Made by a program: the position numbers and the translations under genes
From: JAENVT01 sp963805445
GTDB lineage: Bacteria; Actinomycetota; Acidimicrobiia; Acidimicrobiales; Ilumatobacteraceae
DNA: 64,000 nt
Reading direction: 5' to 3'
Assembly: GCA_963805445.1 (NCBI GenBank)
Contig: CAWDUI010000016.1
Span: 14,129 to 78,128 of the forward strand
The notes under the pieces: model-generated
The model's database searches: none
What the model was told of the DNA's origin: nothing
Seen by the model: the letters and a program-made list of their open reading frames with translations, nothing else
Part shown: positions 9,754 through 20,206 of the stretch, piece by piece
How positions within the stretch are numbered: position 1 is the stretch's first letter
Layout: each line of letters begins with the position of its first letter

Positions 9754-10451
9754 TGCCGCCGGCCGGGCGCCGACGCCAGGTCGACTCGAGCGAGCGCGAC
9801 GCTGTCGGCGCGACCTGCGCGCCGGACACGACGTGGTCGTCGGCATCGACGAGGTCGGCCGCGGCGCGTGGGCCGGGCCGCTGATGGTCGGCGCGGCGAT
9901 CCTGCCGCGTCGACCGGCGGGTCAACGGGGTGCGCGACTCGAAGGTGCTCACCGAGGCCGAGCGCGAGTTGCTGTTCGACCGCGTCGCCGCGTGGTGCGA
10001 TCGCCTGGGCGGTCGGCGGCGCATCGCAGGAGGAGTGCGACGAGCTGGGCATGGCGGCGGCCCAGACGGCTCGCCGCGCGAGCGGGCGATCGAGGGGCTC
10101 GGCGTCACGCCCGACGCCGCGGTGGTCGACGGCAAGTGGGACTTCGTCGGCGCCGCACGTGGCCCACGTCGAGCTGCGGATCAAGGCCGACCTGCACCTG
10201 CCTGTCGGTCGCCGCGGCGAGCATCCTCGCCAAGGTCACCCGCGACCGGATCATGCGCGAGCAGGCCGAGCACTACCCGCAACTGGAGCTTCGACTCCAA
10301 CAAGGGCTATCCGTGCCCGCTGCACAAGGCGGCGCTGCAGGGCTACGGGCCGTCGGCGATCCATCGCCGCACGTGGGTGTTCATGGACCACTACGTGCCG
10401 TGGCCGGGCGTGCCGCGGCGCATCATCGCCGAGCAGGCGACGCTGTTCTGA
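9753..10451 (+). CDS. rnhB: Ribonuclease HII, frameshifted
   Basis: HDVVVGIDEVGRGAWAGPL contains the DEVGRG catalytic motif of RNase HII. Other pieces are RDSKVLTEAERELLFDRVA, VVDGKWDFVG, SVAAASILAKVTRDRIM, DSNKGYPCPLHKAALQGYG and HRRTWVFMDHY; the stop is at 10449-10451. The start ATG at 9753 overlaps the selD stop (TGATG). RNase HII cuts at ribonucleotides embedded in DNA. About 232 codons with three or four indels. Confidence 0.88.
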
Positions 10452-10452
10452 G

Positions 10453-11685
10453 GTGAACGACGTAGCGATCGTCGGCGGTGGGCTCGCCGGCTTGCGCTGC
10501 GCCGAGGCGCTTGCCTCGCGGGGTGCCGACGTCGTCGTGCTCGAGGCGCGGCAACGCGTCGGTGGCCGGGTGTTCAGCCATCACTTCTCCGACGGCCAGA
10601 CGCGCCGAGCGCGGCGCCGAGTTCGTCGACTCCAACCACACCGAGGTGCTGTCGCTCGCCGAGCTCGGCCTCGCGCTGCAGCCAGAGATCGGCCGACCTC
10701 GATCCTGCGGCGACGCTGCTCGATGCCGGAGGTCGGGCTGTGCCGATGTCGATGCACGCCTCGCTCGAGCCCGACATCGCGCGGTGGGACCACGCGTCGC
10801 GACCGTCGGCGACAACCCCCACTCCGAGGATCGTTCGTTGGCCGATCTCATGCACGCGCTCGATCTTTCGGTGTTGGCTCGCCTGGTGATCGGACGTCAG
10901 ATCAGGACGGAGTACATGTTGCCCCCGAGGAAGTCGGTCAGCGGTTCGCCGGCGGCTATGACCAGGCTGCAGGCCGCCGGGCGACGCGAGTGCCATCGCA
11001 TCGTCGGCGGCAACGACCAACTGGCCACGGTCTGTCGGCCCGTTGGGCGATCGGGTACGCCTCGGCTACTGCGGTTCAGTCGATCGACGCCGATCGGCGG
11101 GAGATCACGTTGCGCTGCGGTGAGGTGATCGTGGCGGCGACGATCGTGGCCGCCGTGCCGCTGCCGGTGCTGTCTCGCATCTGGTCGGCGATGCCGCTGG
11201 AGCTCGGCGCTGTCGGATACGGCGTCGGCGGCAAGATCAGCGTGCAGTTCGACCGTCGGATCTGGCACGACTACGGGCGCAACGGCACGGTGCTGACCGA
11301 GCGGGCGTGGGGTCACCTGTGGGAGACCACCGACGACCAGAGCGGCGATCGGGGTGTGCTGACCGAACCTGCTGTCGTCGCACGATGGGGCGCGCCTTCG
11401 CCGCACTGCCCGAAGCACCGGATCGGGTCGTCGCCGAGATCGACCGGTTGTTCCCCGGCGCCAAGGGACTGTCGGGCGAACGGGTGCGCACCGACTGGAC
11501 GAACGATCCGTTCAGCCTCGGCGCGTACAGCTGCTTCGGGCCCGGCCAGTTGGCCGCTGCCGCTCCCTGCTCGGCCGCGCATGGCCGCCTGCTGCTGGCC
11601 GGCGAGCACACCGACGAGTTCAGCGGGTTCATGGAGGGCGCGTTGCGCAGCGGCGTCCGCGTAGCTGACTGCGATCGTGCGCTGA
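10453..11685 (+). CDS. FAD-dependent amine oxidase, frameshifted
   Basis: GTG at 10453 gives MNDVAIVGGGLAGLRCAEAL, a GxGxxG FAD site, then VVVLEARQRVGGRVFSHHF, the GGR signature of the monoamine oxidase/phytoene desaturase superfamily. The C-terminus RLLLAGEHTDEFSGFMEGAL is the second FAD-contacting motif. Between them are SVQFDRRIWHDYG-like and SLGAYSCFGPGQL segments typical of flavin monoamine oxidases. Substrate unknown. The stop is placed at 11683-11685 by assuming one slip after GVRVAD; without it the frame would run into the next gene. About 410 residues. Confidence 0.72.
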
Positions 11686-11793
11686 CGCACGCTCAGGGCG
11701 GCCGACGGAGCGGCGTTCGTCAGACTCTCGTCGATGTGCATCGATCGGGCGACTCCGAGATCGCTCGGTCATTTCGGGCCCGGCGAGTGGACG

Positions 11794-12650
11794 ATGACGG
11801 CCTCGGTGTAGCCGCCATGTGGGCAGCTCGTTCCTGTGGATCGCCATCGCCATCGACCACGTCGAGGTCGGTGTCGTGCCGCTCGGGCGTTGCCTGTTCG
11901 GCGCCGCCGTGCTGGCGTTGTTTCCCGAGTGCCCGCCGTCGCATCGATCGACGCGACTGGCCGCGGTTCGTCGTGCTGGGGGCACTGTGGATGGCGATGT
12001 CCTGTTCCTGCTGTACCCGATCGCCGAACGGACGGTGAGCTCGTCGATCACCGGGATGATCAACGGCGGGCTGCCGGTCGTGAGCTGCCGTTGTCACCGC
12101 GCTGTGGGTGCGCACGCACTCCGTCGCTGTTCCGGATCGTTGCTGTGCTGATCGGCTTTCGCGGCGATCGCGTGATCTCGATCTCATCGGTCGACGAGGG
12201 AACGTCTGCCGATGCCAAGGGCGTGCTGTTGCTGGCGGTCGGGTTGCTGTGCTACGCCCTCGCCGCGAACATCGCCCGGCCGATGCAACGCAAGTACGGC
12301 TCGATGGCGCCGATGTTGTGGATTGCGATCATCGCCGCTGGTCATGTCGCTGCCGTACGGAGTCGACCGGTCTCGCGCGCGGCGGCGCCGACCTCGAGGC
12401 GTTCGGCGCGCGTTCTGATGCTCGGGCCGATCGGAGTACGGGATCGCGTTCGCGACTGTATGGCGTCTTGTCGACCAGGGCCGGCACCGTGCCGCGGGAT
12501 GATCGGCATCTTCTTCACTCCGATCGTCGGCACGATCCTCGGTGTTGACCGTCGCGGCGACTCGTGCACGCCTGGCGATCGTCGGGATGTCGGTCGTGAT
12601 CGTCGGCGCCGTGATGGTGAGCCGACCCGAGCCGGGTGCAGCTCGAATAG
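11794..12650 (+). CDS. EamA/DMT-family transporter, frameshifted
   Basis: Hydrophobic segments appear in alternating frames: WGSSFLWIAIAIDHVEVG, CLFGAAVLALFPE, TVSSSITGMINGGLPV, GVLLLAVGLLCYALAANIARPMQ, MIGIFFTPIVGTILGV and LAIVGMSVVIVGAVMVSR. This is the two-times-five-helix pattern of EamA drug/metabolite transporters, including the SSITGMING and FFTPIVGTILG ends of each repeat. Likely stop TAG 12648-12650 (QLE-stop). The start is uncertain. Last gene of the forward run from gpsA and convergent with the metB-like gene. Confidence 0.65.
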
Positions 12651-13807
12651 CTCGCCGAGCGCCTGCTCGAGGTCGGCGACGAGGTCGGCGGCGGACTCGA
12701 TGCCGACGCTGCAGCCGCACCAGGTTGTCGGGCACCTCCAGCGGCGAGCCGGCCGCCGAGGCGTGGGTCATCCGCCCGGGGTGCTCGATCAGGCTCTCGA
12801 CCGCGCCGAGCGACTCGGCGAGCGTGAACAGCTCGGTCGCCGCCGCCACGCGCAGCGCCGCCTCGCTCGCCGCCGCGCAGCGTGAAGCTGACCATGCCCG
12901 CCGAAGTCGCGCATCTGCTTGGCCGCCGCGGCGTGGCCGGGATGGTCGGGCAGCTGCGGGTACAGCACCCGCTCGACGGCCGGATGGCCGACGAGCAGGT
13001 CGACGATCGCCCGGGCGTTGGCGCAGTGCCGCTCCATCCGCACGCCGAGCGTCTTCACGCCGCGCAGCACGAGGTAGCAGTCGAACGGCGACGGGCACCG
13101 CGCCGGCGGCGTTCTGGGTGAAGCGCAGGCGGTCGGCGAGGTCGTCGTCGTCGAGCGGCGAGGAACCCGCCGACCACGTCGCTGTGGCCGCCGAGGTACT
13201 TCGTGGCCGAGTGCACGACGATGTCGGCGCCGAGCGCGAGCGGCTGCTGCAGGTACGGCGTGGCGAACGTGTTGTCGACGCACGACGAGCGCGCCGTGCG
13301 CGTGGGCGATCGTCGGCGATCGCCTCGATGTCGAAGCAGCGCAGCAGCGGGTTGGTCGGCGTCTCCAGCCACACCAGCTGGTGTCGGCCGGCCAGTCGGC
13401 GGCGAGCGCGTCGAGGTCGAGCAGGTCGACGGCCGTCCACGGCAAGCGTGCGGTGTGCACCTTGGCGATCAGCCGGAACGTGCCGCCGTAGGCGTCGTTG
13501 CCGAGCAGCACGCGGTCGCCGGGCGCGAGCAGGCGCAGGACGTTGTCCTCGGCGGCCAGGCCGCTGGCGAAGGCCAGGCCGTGGCGCGCGCCTTCGAGCG
13601 AGGCGACGCACGCCTCGAGCGCGGTCGCGCGTCGGGTTGCCGCTGCGCGAGTACTCGAAGCCCTGGTGCCCGCCGACGCCGTCCTGGGCGAACGTCGTGC
13701 TCGAGCGAGATCGGGGTGACGACGGCGCCGGTGGCGGGTCGGGCGCCTGCCCGGCGTGCACGGCGCGGGTCTCGAACCCCCAGCCGCGCCTGCTCGTTCG
13801 AGCTCAC
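12640..13807 (-). CDS. metB: Cystathionine gamma-synthase/lyase, frameshifted
   Basis: Pieces in order: FETRAVHAGQAPDPATGAVV (with one slip), ALEACVASLEGARHGLAFASG, LAPGDRVLLGNDAYGGTF, LVWLETPTNPLL, VDNTFATPYLQQPLALGAD, VHSATKYLGGHSDVVGG with the PLP-binding Lys, RFTQNAAGAVP, and at the end DLEQALGELFEL. This is the Cys/Met metabolism PLP family. The most likely start is GTG 13807, whose GTGA overlaps the cbs stop, so the two are translationally coupled. With cbs upstream, the pair can run transsulfuration between homocysteine and cysteine; synthase and lyase cannot be told apart by eye. The 3' end is approximate. Confidence 0.82.
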
Positions 13808-15260
13808 CCATGCGACCACTCCGTGCGATGCGCGCCTCGAAGTAGCCGAGCAGGTCGGTGCGGGTCAGCACGCTCAGCGGGCGGCCGCCCGACAGCACGA
13901 GCAGCGCCGGGCGACGTGTCGAGCATCTCGACGGCGAGCGCGACCTTCTGGCCGACGCCGATCGTCGGCAGCTTCGGGCCCATCACCTTCTCGACGGCGG
14001 TGTCCATCACGCCGGGTCGCGGTGCACGGCCTCCATCAGGTCGAGCTCGTCGACCGAGCCCGACACCTCGGCGGCGGCGAACGGCGGCGTGTTCTTGCAC
14101 ACCGGGAGCTGGCTGATGCCGTTGGCGCGCATCACGTCGATCGCCTGGCGCACGGTGTCGGCCGGGTTGACGTAGAGCAGCGTCGGCGTGTCGCCGCGGG
14201 TGTCGAGCACGGCGCCGACGCACTCGTCGCACTCGCGTGAGGAAGCCGAAGTTGGCCATCCACTGAGTCGTCGAACACCCGCGACAGGTAGCCGCGGCCG
14301 GAGTCGGGGTTGAGCACGACGACGATGTCGTCGGGGCCGGCGCGCTTGGCGACCTTGATCGCCGCGGCGACGGCCATGCCGCCGGAGCCGCCGATGAGGA
14401 TGCCCTCCTCGCGGCTGACCTGGCGGGCGGTGAGGAAGCTCTCCTCGTCGCTGATCGGGATGACGTCGTCGTACAGCTCGGGCTCCCACGCGGCGGGGAA
14501 GAAGTCCTCGCCGACGCCCTCGACGAGGTACGGCCGGCCCGAGCCGCCGGAGAACACCGAGCCCTCGGGGTCGGCGGCGATGACCTGTGCACGGCCGGGT
14601 TCTGCTGCTTGAGGTAGCGGGCCGTGCCGGTGATCGTGCCGCACGTGCCGGCGCCGGCGACGAAGTGGGTGATCCGCCCGCCGGTCTGGCGCCACAGCTC
14701 CGGGCCGGTGGTCTTGCTCGTGGGCCAGCGGGTTGTTCGGGTTGGCGTACTGGTTGGGGCGGAACGCGTTGCGCTCGATCGGTCAGCCGCTCGGCGACCT
14801 TGTAGTAGCTCGTGCGGGTCGTCCGGTGGCACGGCCACCGGGCACACCACCACCTCGGCGCCGTAGGCGCGCAGCAGCGAGATCTTCTCCGGGGGCGACC
14901 TTGTCGGTCATCACGAACACGCACTGGTAGCCGCGCTGGGCGGCGACGATGGCCAGCCCGACGCCGGTGTTGCCGCTCGTCGGCTCGACGATCGTGCCGC
15001 CCGGCTGCAGCAGCCCGTCGCGCTCGGCGGCGAGGATCATCTCGAGCGCCGGGCGATCCTTGGACGAGCCGCCCGGGTTGGTGGTCTCCATCTTCATCGC
15101 CAGCACGCAGCGGATGCCGTCGATCTCGCTCATCCGCTTCAGCGCGCACGAGCGGCGTGTTGCCGATCAGGTCGATCACGCACTCGGCGATCGTCGTTCC
15201 GTGCAGCCGGGCGTCGGCGGCAGTCGTCACCCCAAGCCATGGGCCAAGCGTACTCGGCAT
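13804..15260 (-). CDS. cbs: Cystathionine beta-synthase, frameshifted
   Basis: CVIDLIGNTPLVR begins the PLP fold; MKMETTNPGGSSKDRPALEMI carries the PLP Lys, and EPTSGNTGVGLAIVA the substrate loop. Later: HFVAGAGTCGTITGTARYL, EGILIGGSGGMAVAAAIKVAK, VVVLNPDSGRGYLS. The C-terminal part DTVRQAIDVMRANGISQLPV and VLTRTDLLGYFEARIA is a pair of CBS (Bateman) domains, so this is the full-length regulated form and not a short cysteine synthase. Start uncertain: ATG 15260 would give an unusually long N-terminus, and a start nearer 15,190 is possible. Overlaps metB by four bases. Confidence 0.83.
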
Positions 15261-15273
15261 GTTGATCGTGGCC

Positions 15274-16331
15274 TCAGTAGTTGGCCACGGTGAGGACGAT
15301 CTTGCCGACGTGTTGCTTGGTGAGGAACAGGCGCTGCGCAGCCACGATGTCATGCAGGGGGAACGTCGCCGCGACGATTCGGCGGGGAATTCGCCGCTTC
15401 GATGTTGTAGCCGACGAGGTTGCGAAACACGTCGGCATCGAGCACGGTGCATCCGAACAGCGTGAGGTCGTTCAGATACAGGGTGCGCAAATCCAGTTCG
15501 ACCCAATGACCGCCGATCGCCCCACTTGATGCATAGCGTCCCCGCGGCGCAGCACCGTCAGCAGTTGCGCCCACGCCGGGCCGCCGACGACGTCGATGAC
15601 AACGTCGACGCTGCGAGAATCCCAGTGCGGTCATCAGGTTGCTGTCGCGCGGCAGGACGAGGTCGGCGCCAAGCGTCATGACTTCGTCGTGCTTTGCCGG
15701 TGCTGCGATGGCGATCACGTGCGCACCTCGGCGCTTGGCGAGTTGGATGGCCGCAGAGCCGACTCCGCCGACGCCGTGACGATGACGTTTCGTTTGCCAC
15801 CACCCGCGCCCGCCCGAGCATGTTTCTGCCGCCCGGGTACGACCAGGGATCGAGCCAATTCGACTGGTCCAGGTGCATCCACCCGCGTCGCATGGCGAGA
15901 GGGCACGACGGCGTACTCGGCGAACCGCCGTCAACCTCGGAGCCGAAGTAGATCGGCGGCGCCAATGGATCGGCGTGGTTGCGGAACACCGGTTCGACGA
16001 TGACCCGCTCGCCGATGCGGGACGGTTCAACCCCAGACCCGACGGCGACGATGTGGCCGCACGCGTCGGCTCCCTGAATTCGCGGGAACGTCGGTACATC
16101 GCCAGACCAGCCGACGTCGGCTCGCTTCGTGGGGACTGCAGCGTCGGTATCGGTGGTTGGCAAGGCATCGGGTGCATACCAGCCGATGCGGGTGTTGATG
16201 TCGGTGTTGTTCACTCCGGCGGCCGAGATGCGCACCAACACATCGTCGAAGCGCGGCTCTGGAACCGGTAGGTCGTCGCGCACCTCCAGGCGGTCGAACC
16301 CGCCGTTTCCTTCCAGGAGCACCGCCGTCAT
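15274..16331 (-). CDS. Zinc-type/quinone oxidoreductase (MDR superfamily), frameshifted
   Basis: MTAVLLEGNGGFDRLEVRDD is followed by DDVLVRISAAGVNNTDINTR, FPRIQGADACGHIVAVGSG, RVIVEPVFRNH, then the NAD(P) site VTGVGGVGSAAIQLAKRRGA and GAIGGHWVELDLRTLYLNDLTL. The last residues KIVLTVANY precede TGA at 15274-15276. The medium-chain dehydrogenase fold is clear. The VNNTDINTR type N-terminus is that of zinc-free quinone reductase-like members, so a structural zinc is doubtful. Substrate unknown. Start ATG 16331. Divergent from the TauD-type gene by about 60 bp. Confidence 0.75.
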
Positions 16332-16390
16332 CGTCCGCCGCGTCGTCACCCACACAGCAAACCATGCCGTGCTAGTGGCATGCTGGCACT

Positions 16391-17281
16391 GTGACCGATG
16401 CTTGGACCACAACTCCGATCACGGGCGCCTTCGGCGCGGAGCTCAATGGTGCACGTGTTCGCGACGGAATCGATGGCGGATGGTTGTCATCGTTGCTCGC
16501 CGACCATCGCGTGCTGGTGCCCGCGACCAACACCTCACCCACGCAGAGCAGGTTGCCCTGGCTCATCAACTCGGTGAACCGACGCCGGCGCATCCGGTGA
16601 TACCCGGCCATCCCGACTTCCCCGAGATCCTCGAACAGGACGGGGCGAAGGGCGGCCGAAACGCCCGTTGGCACACCGACGTCACGTTCGTTTCCAACCC
16701 GCCCGCGGCGTCGGTGCTGGTGGGTGATGCAACGCCCCCGTTCGGGGGCGACACGATGTTTGCCGACACGCGGACCGCCTACGAGCGTGTCGCCGAGCCG
16801 CTGCGTCGCATGCTCGATCATCTCGAGGCAGTACACCGCATTTCGCCCCTGGCCTACTGGGGGGAGCCGTTCGACTCCGCACTGGGCCGCGCCGATGCGC
16901 AGCGACTGTTCGACGACTCCGCCAACGTTCCGCCGGTCATCCACCCGGTCGTGCGAGTGCACCCGACCACGGGCCGTTCGAATCTGTTCGTCAACCCTGG
17001 GTTCACCAGCCACATCGTCGGCTGGCTCGCGGATCGAGAGTGACGGGTTGCTGCGGATGCTGTACGAGCACATGACCCAGCCGGAGTTCGTGCTACGTCA
17101 CCGCTGGCGAGACGGCGACGTGGTCATCTGGGACAACCGGGCCACGATGCACTACGCCGTCGACGACTACGGCACCACCGAGCGTCGCGTGCGTCGGGTG
17201 ACGATCCGTGGTGGGTTGCCGGTGGGCCCGAGCGGTGTCGAGAGCCGGATTGCCGACGACCCGTTGATCGCCGTGCGCTGA
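16391..17281 (+). CDS. TauD/TfdA-type Fe(II)/2-oxoglutarate dioxygenase, frameshifted
   Basis: TTPITGAFGAELNGARV is the typical TauD start. RNARWHTDVTFVSNPPAAS contains the HxD iron ligands; the distal ligand is in DNRATMHYAVDDY, and RVRRVTIRGG supplies the 2-oxoglutarate Arg. About 297 codons, the family length, ending at TGA 17281. Two slips (near 16,540 and 17,040). Members hydroxylate sulfonates, phenoxy acids or alkyl sulfates with 2-oxoglutarate; the substrate is not inferable. Confidence 0.82.
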
Positions 17282-17296
17282 CGACCCACGCCGGGC

Positions 17297-18008
17297 TCAT
17301 TCGAATGCGCAGAACTCGTTGCCCTCAGGGTCGGCCATCACCCACCAACCGATCTCGTCGTCCTTCGGCCTCAACAAGGTCGCGCCGGCCTCGACGAGCC
17401 CGTCGATCGTGGTGTCGACGAGCCTCACGTCCCAGTGGACGCGGTTCTTCACGGTCTTGGGCTCGGGCACGTGGTGGAACACCCAGAACATGTACGGGAA
17501 ACCGGCGGCGCCTTCGATCCAGACGAAGGGTGCGCCATCACGACCGCCAACGGTGCCACCGGTGCGCTCGGCCCACCACTGGGCGATACCCGCGGCTCGA
17601 CGGCGTCGACGACGACTTCGAAGGGACCGAGCGCCGCCGGGTTGGCCGGATGCGGAGCGAAGACGCACACCGCAACGCCGTCGGGATCGTTGACGATGTG
17701 CCAACCGATCTCGTCGTCGGGAGTGCGAACGATCGTTCCACCGGCGGCGAGCAGCGGCGCCGGATCCCCTTCGACAACTCGCACATCGATGTGCACACGG
17801 CTCTTGCCGACGATCGGCTCGGGAACGCTGAGGATCCACACGACGCGGCCTTCGAGCCACCCTCTGGTGGTCCGAGGTGGTTCTCGCCATCGTCGTGCGG
17901 TATCACCGGCTGGTCGAGTGCCGTGGCCCAGAACTCGGCGACCGCGGCCGGCCGGCCCTCGCCGGCGGTGACGTCGATGCACAGGTCCTTGAATGCAACG
18001 TCGGGCAT
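17297..18008 (-). CDS. VOC/glyoxalase-fold protein with two domains, frameshifted
   Basis: Start ATG 18008 gives MPDVAFKDLCIDVTAG. The first domain has AEFWATALDQPVIPH and VHIDVRVVEGDPAPLLAAGG; the second has AQWWAERTGGTVGGRD, FHHVPEPKTVKNRVHWDVRL and DPEGNEFCAFE-stop. Each repeats the betaalphabetabetabeta VOC pattern ending in DP(E/D)G(N/V). The His and Glu positions of VOC metal sites are visible in VHWDV and EFCAF. Role uncertain (resistance, isomerase or binding protein). Length about 237 residues. Confidence 0.72.
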
Positions 18009-18063
18009 GAAGTCGAACCTAGTCGTTGCTCGGCGATGCAAGCGCCGGACATACCGTTGTGAG

Positions 18064-18473
18064 GTGCCGTGGACGTGCCCGAAATGTCAGCGCCAGTTCG
18101 CCCGTAACCGGCAGGGCCACGAATGCGCGCCGGCCATGACGGTGCAGGAGTACTTCAGCACGGGGCCCACATTCGAGCGGCCGGTGTTCGACGCCGTGAT
18201 GGGCCATCTGCGCACCCTCGGTGAACCATTCATCGAGCCTGTTTCGGTCGGTGTGTTCGTCAAGCGAGGCGGGGTCACCGTCTGCAACTGCGACCGATGA
18301 CCAAATGGGTTGCGCTGTGCCTGTTCATGCCGCGCACCGTGCGCGACCGGCGCATCCGCAAGCCGATCGAAGCCGGTCGAGCCGTGTATCACGTCGTGAA
18401 CGTGCGCGGGCCCGACGATGTCGACGACACCGTGAAGGGGTGGATCACCGAGGCGTGGGACTTGGCTGGTTGA
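18064..18473 (+). CDS. DUF5655 domain protein with N-terminal zinc-finger-like motif, one frameshift
   Basis: GTG 18064 gives VPWTCPKCQRQFARNRQGHEC, a CxxC...HxxxC zinc-knuckle-like start, then EYFSTGPTFERPVFDAVMGHL and EPVSVGVFVKR. After a slip near 18,290 the frame continues RPMTKWVALCLFMPRTV and AVYHVVNVRGPDDVDDTVKGW, ending at TGA 18471-18473. DUF5655 proteins of about 135 residues occur widely in actinobacteria; no activity is known to me. Convergent with the secreted-protein gene. Confidence 0.72.
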
Positions 18474-18569
18474 TGCACGACCTGCCGTTGACTGCGTCGA
18501 TGCCGACACGCAAGTGGGGTCGTACGGCCATCGTGGCCGCGTACGACCAAAGTTCGTGCTGCGGGGCGA

Positions 18570-19383
18570 TCAGCCGCCGATGGTCTGGATCTCTTGCACG
18601 CCCATCCGCACCGGCGTGGTCGTACGCAAGTCGGCGAGCGTGCCGCTCGTGCCGTTGGTCGCCTGCCACGACACCTTCCACACGATCGTCACCGATCCGT
18701 GGTAGTGCAGGTCCGTGGTCCCCGTGACCTTGCCGACCGACGGATATGCCGGTGTCCAGGCGCACCCGCCCGATGCCGACTCGGTCGATCCCCATGGTTG
18801 GCAGATGACCTTCGTGATGTCGCCGGTGACATGCGATCCGGTGGCCCATTTCGATGCTGATCGGCTCGGCTGTCACGGTTGCGGACAATCCTGGAATGGC
18901 CGCCGTCGCCGTGACCGGCTGTCGCGGGTTCACGCCGAGCCACGTCTCGAAGTTGACGATCATCTTGTCGATCGGAGGCGAGAAGGCGACTTGTGGTTTT
19001 GGCACCGACGCCGACACCTTCTGATAGGCGACCTTGGCGATGTCGGTGACGGTGGTCGGACCGACGTAGACGAACTGGGGGACGCCATCGCACGTCCGGA
19101 AGTAGATGAAGGTCTGCTCACCAGTCACCGGGTTGATGATGCCGGGGTTGCCGAGCCCGCCCATGTTGGACCCGTCGAACAACTGCCACGCCGTGCAAGA
19201 CGTTGCGCCTGCAGGCTTGACAACCCCGCCGTTCACCGCCCCAATCACCCACGTAGAAATCGACGCATCCCCACCCGCATTGCCGGGGTCGACTGATCCT
19301 CCGGCACCAACTTTCGCGGCTGCGCCGGTCGGAGTGAGAAACCCGAACACGACGACAGCAAGGGCTACAGCGTGGTGCCGCAT
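18570..19383 (-). CDS. Secreted hypothetical protein, frameshifted
   Basis: The N-terminus MRHHAVALAVVVFGFLTPTG followed by AAAKVGAGG is a signal peptide with an AxA cleavage site. Mature part: ISTWVIGAVNGGV, CTAWQLFDGSNMGG, GEQTFIYFRTCDGVPQFVYV, VNFETWLGVNP, and after a slip VTGDITKVICQPWGS, DLHYHGSVTIVWKVSWQATNG and MGVQEIQTIGG-stop. No known domain. Beta-rich with several Cys and Trp residues, as in actinobacterial exported proteins. It follows the lipoprotein gene, overlapping by about 19 bp, so the two are probably co-expressed. Confidence 0.6.
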
Positions 19384-20002
19384 GTGTCCTCGACACCGAG
19401 ATCTTCCAGCTCATTCTGCTGAGCAACTCTCCATATGCATCCTCGAGGTACAAGGTGTGCAGGTATCTCGAACTTCCCGCCTCATTGTTGACGACCGTCG
19501 GCATTCCATCTGGCCCGACTGGACCGAGGACGACTCCAGCGTCGTACCAGCATGACTCCACTGTCGCTTCCGTTGGGTTCTCGAGTCGGACGACGGCCTG
19601 GTTGAGATGAGACCCACGGAGGTCGGGCGAGAAGTACAACCCCGCCCGGACCATCCCGGCGATCAACTCGGTGATGATGTGTCGAGAGGGTCCCTGGCTT
19701 GCGGTGAACGATGTGGGGTCGCATTGAGCAGGGGCTTGACCGCAAGCGAAGTAGGCAGCGATGTAGTCCTGGACGGCTTGTTTGACCAGGGTTTCGGTTG
19801 GCACGGTGGTGGTCGTGGTCTCCGGCAGCGTTGTCGTTGTACTCGAAGTGGAACTTGTGGTCGAACTCGTCGAGGGGGGCGTCGAGGTCGTCGCATCGAC
19901 AACAGGTGGTCGTGACGCGACGGAGGTTGCCGAGGTGCTTCCACCGGAACTGCAGGCAGCCGCGAACAGACCCATCGCGCCAACCATGATCAATCGCTTC
20001 AT
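19365..20002 (-). CDS. Putative lipoprotein
   Basis: MKRLIMVGAMGLFAAACSSGG has a lipobox (LFAAAC) with Cys at residue 17. It is followed by a Thr/Ser/Pro-rich linker (residues about 20-70), typical of actinobacterial surface lipoproteins, and a folded domain from about residue 70: ETLVKQAVQDYIAAYFACG, HIITELIAGMVRAGLYF, VESCWYDAGVVLGPVG. The C-terminus is shifted by an indel near 19,400; the natural reading probably ends DTCGTTL-stop at 19365. Function unknown. Precedes the secreted protein in an apparent two-gene unit. Confidence 0.65.
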
Positions 20003-20206
20003 CTATTGCACCCAATGCAATTGTTTCGCACGGCACATTCCGCTCGCCGCACTACGTCTGCCAAGCCTACCCGCCGTTCGTTCATCACTCCCAAAGAGCA
20101 ACATCGAACGGCCGAAAAGGGGAAGCAAGCGCCGAACTCGGGCAGCACCGGCCATGGTGGCCATGAAAAGCCATAGTTCCGGGGTTGGCAGCAATGCAGT
20201 GTGGTG

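Noticed and set aside
12184..13761. Reverse-strand frame of 525 codons spanning EamA and metB
   Set aside because: It contains scattered metB pieces and shadow sequence of the transporter; the natural metB frame needs several shifts.
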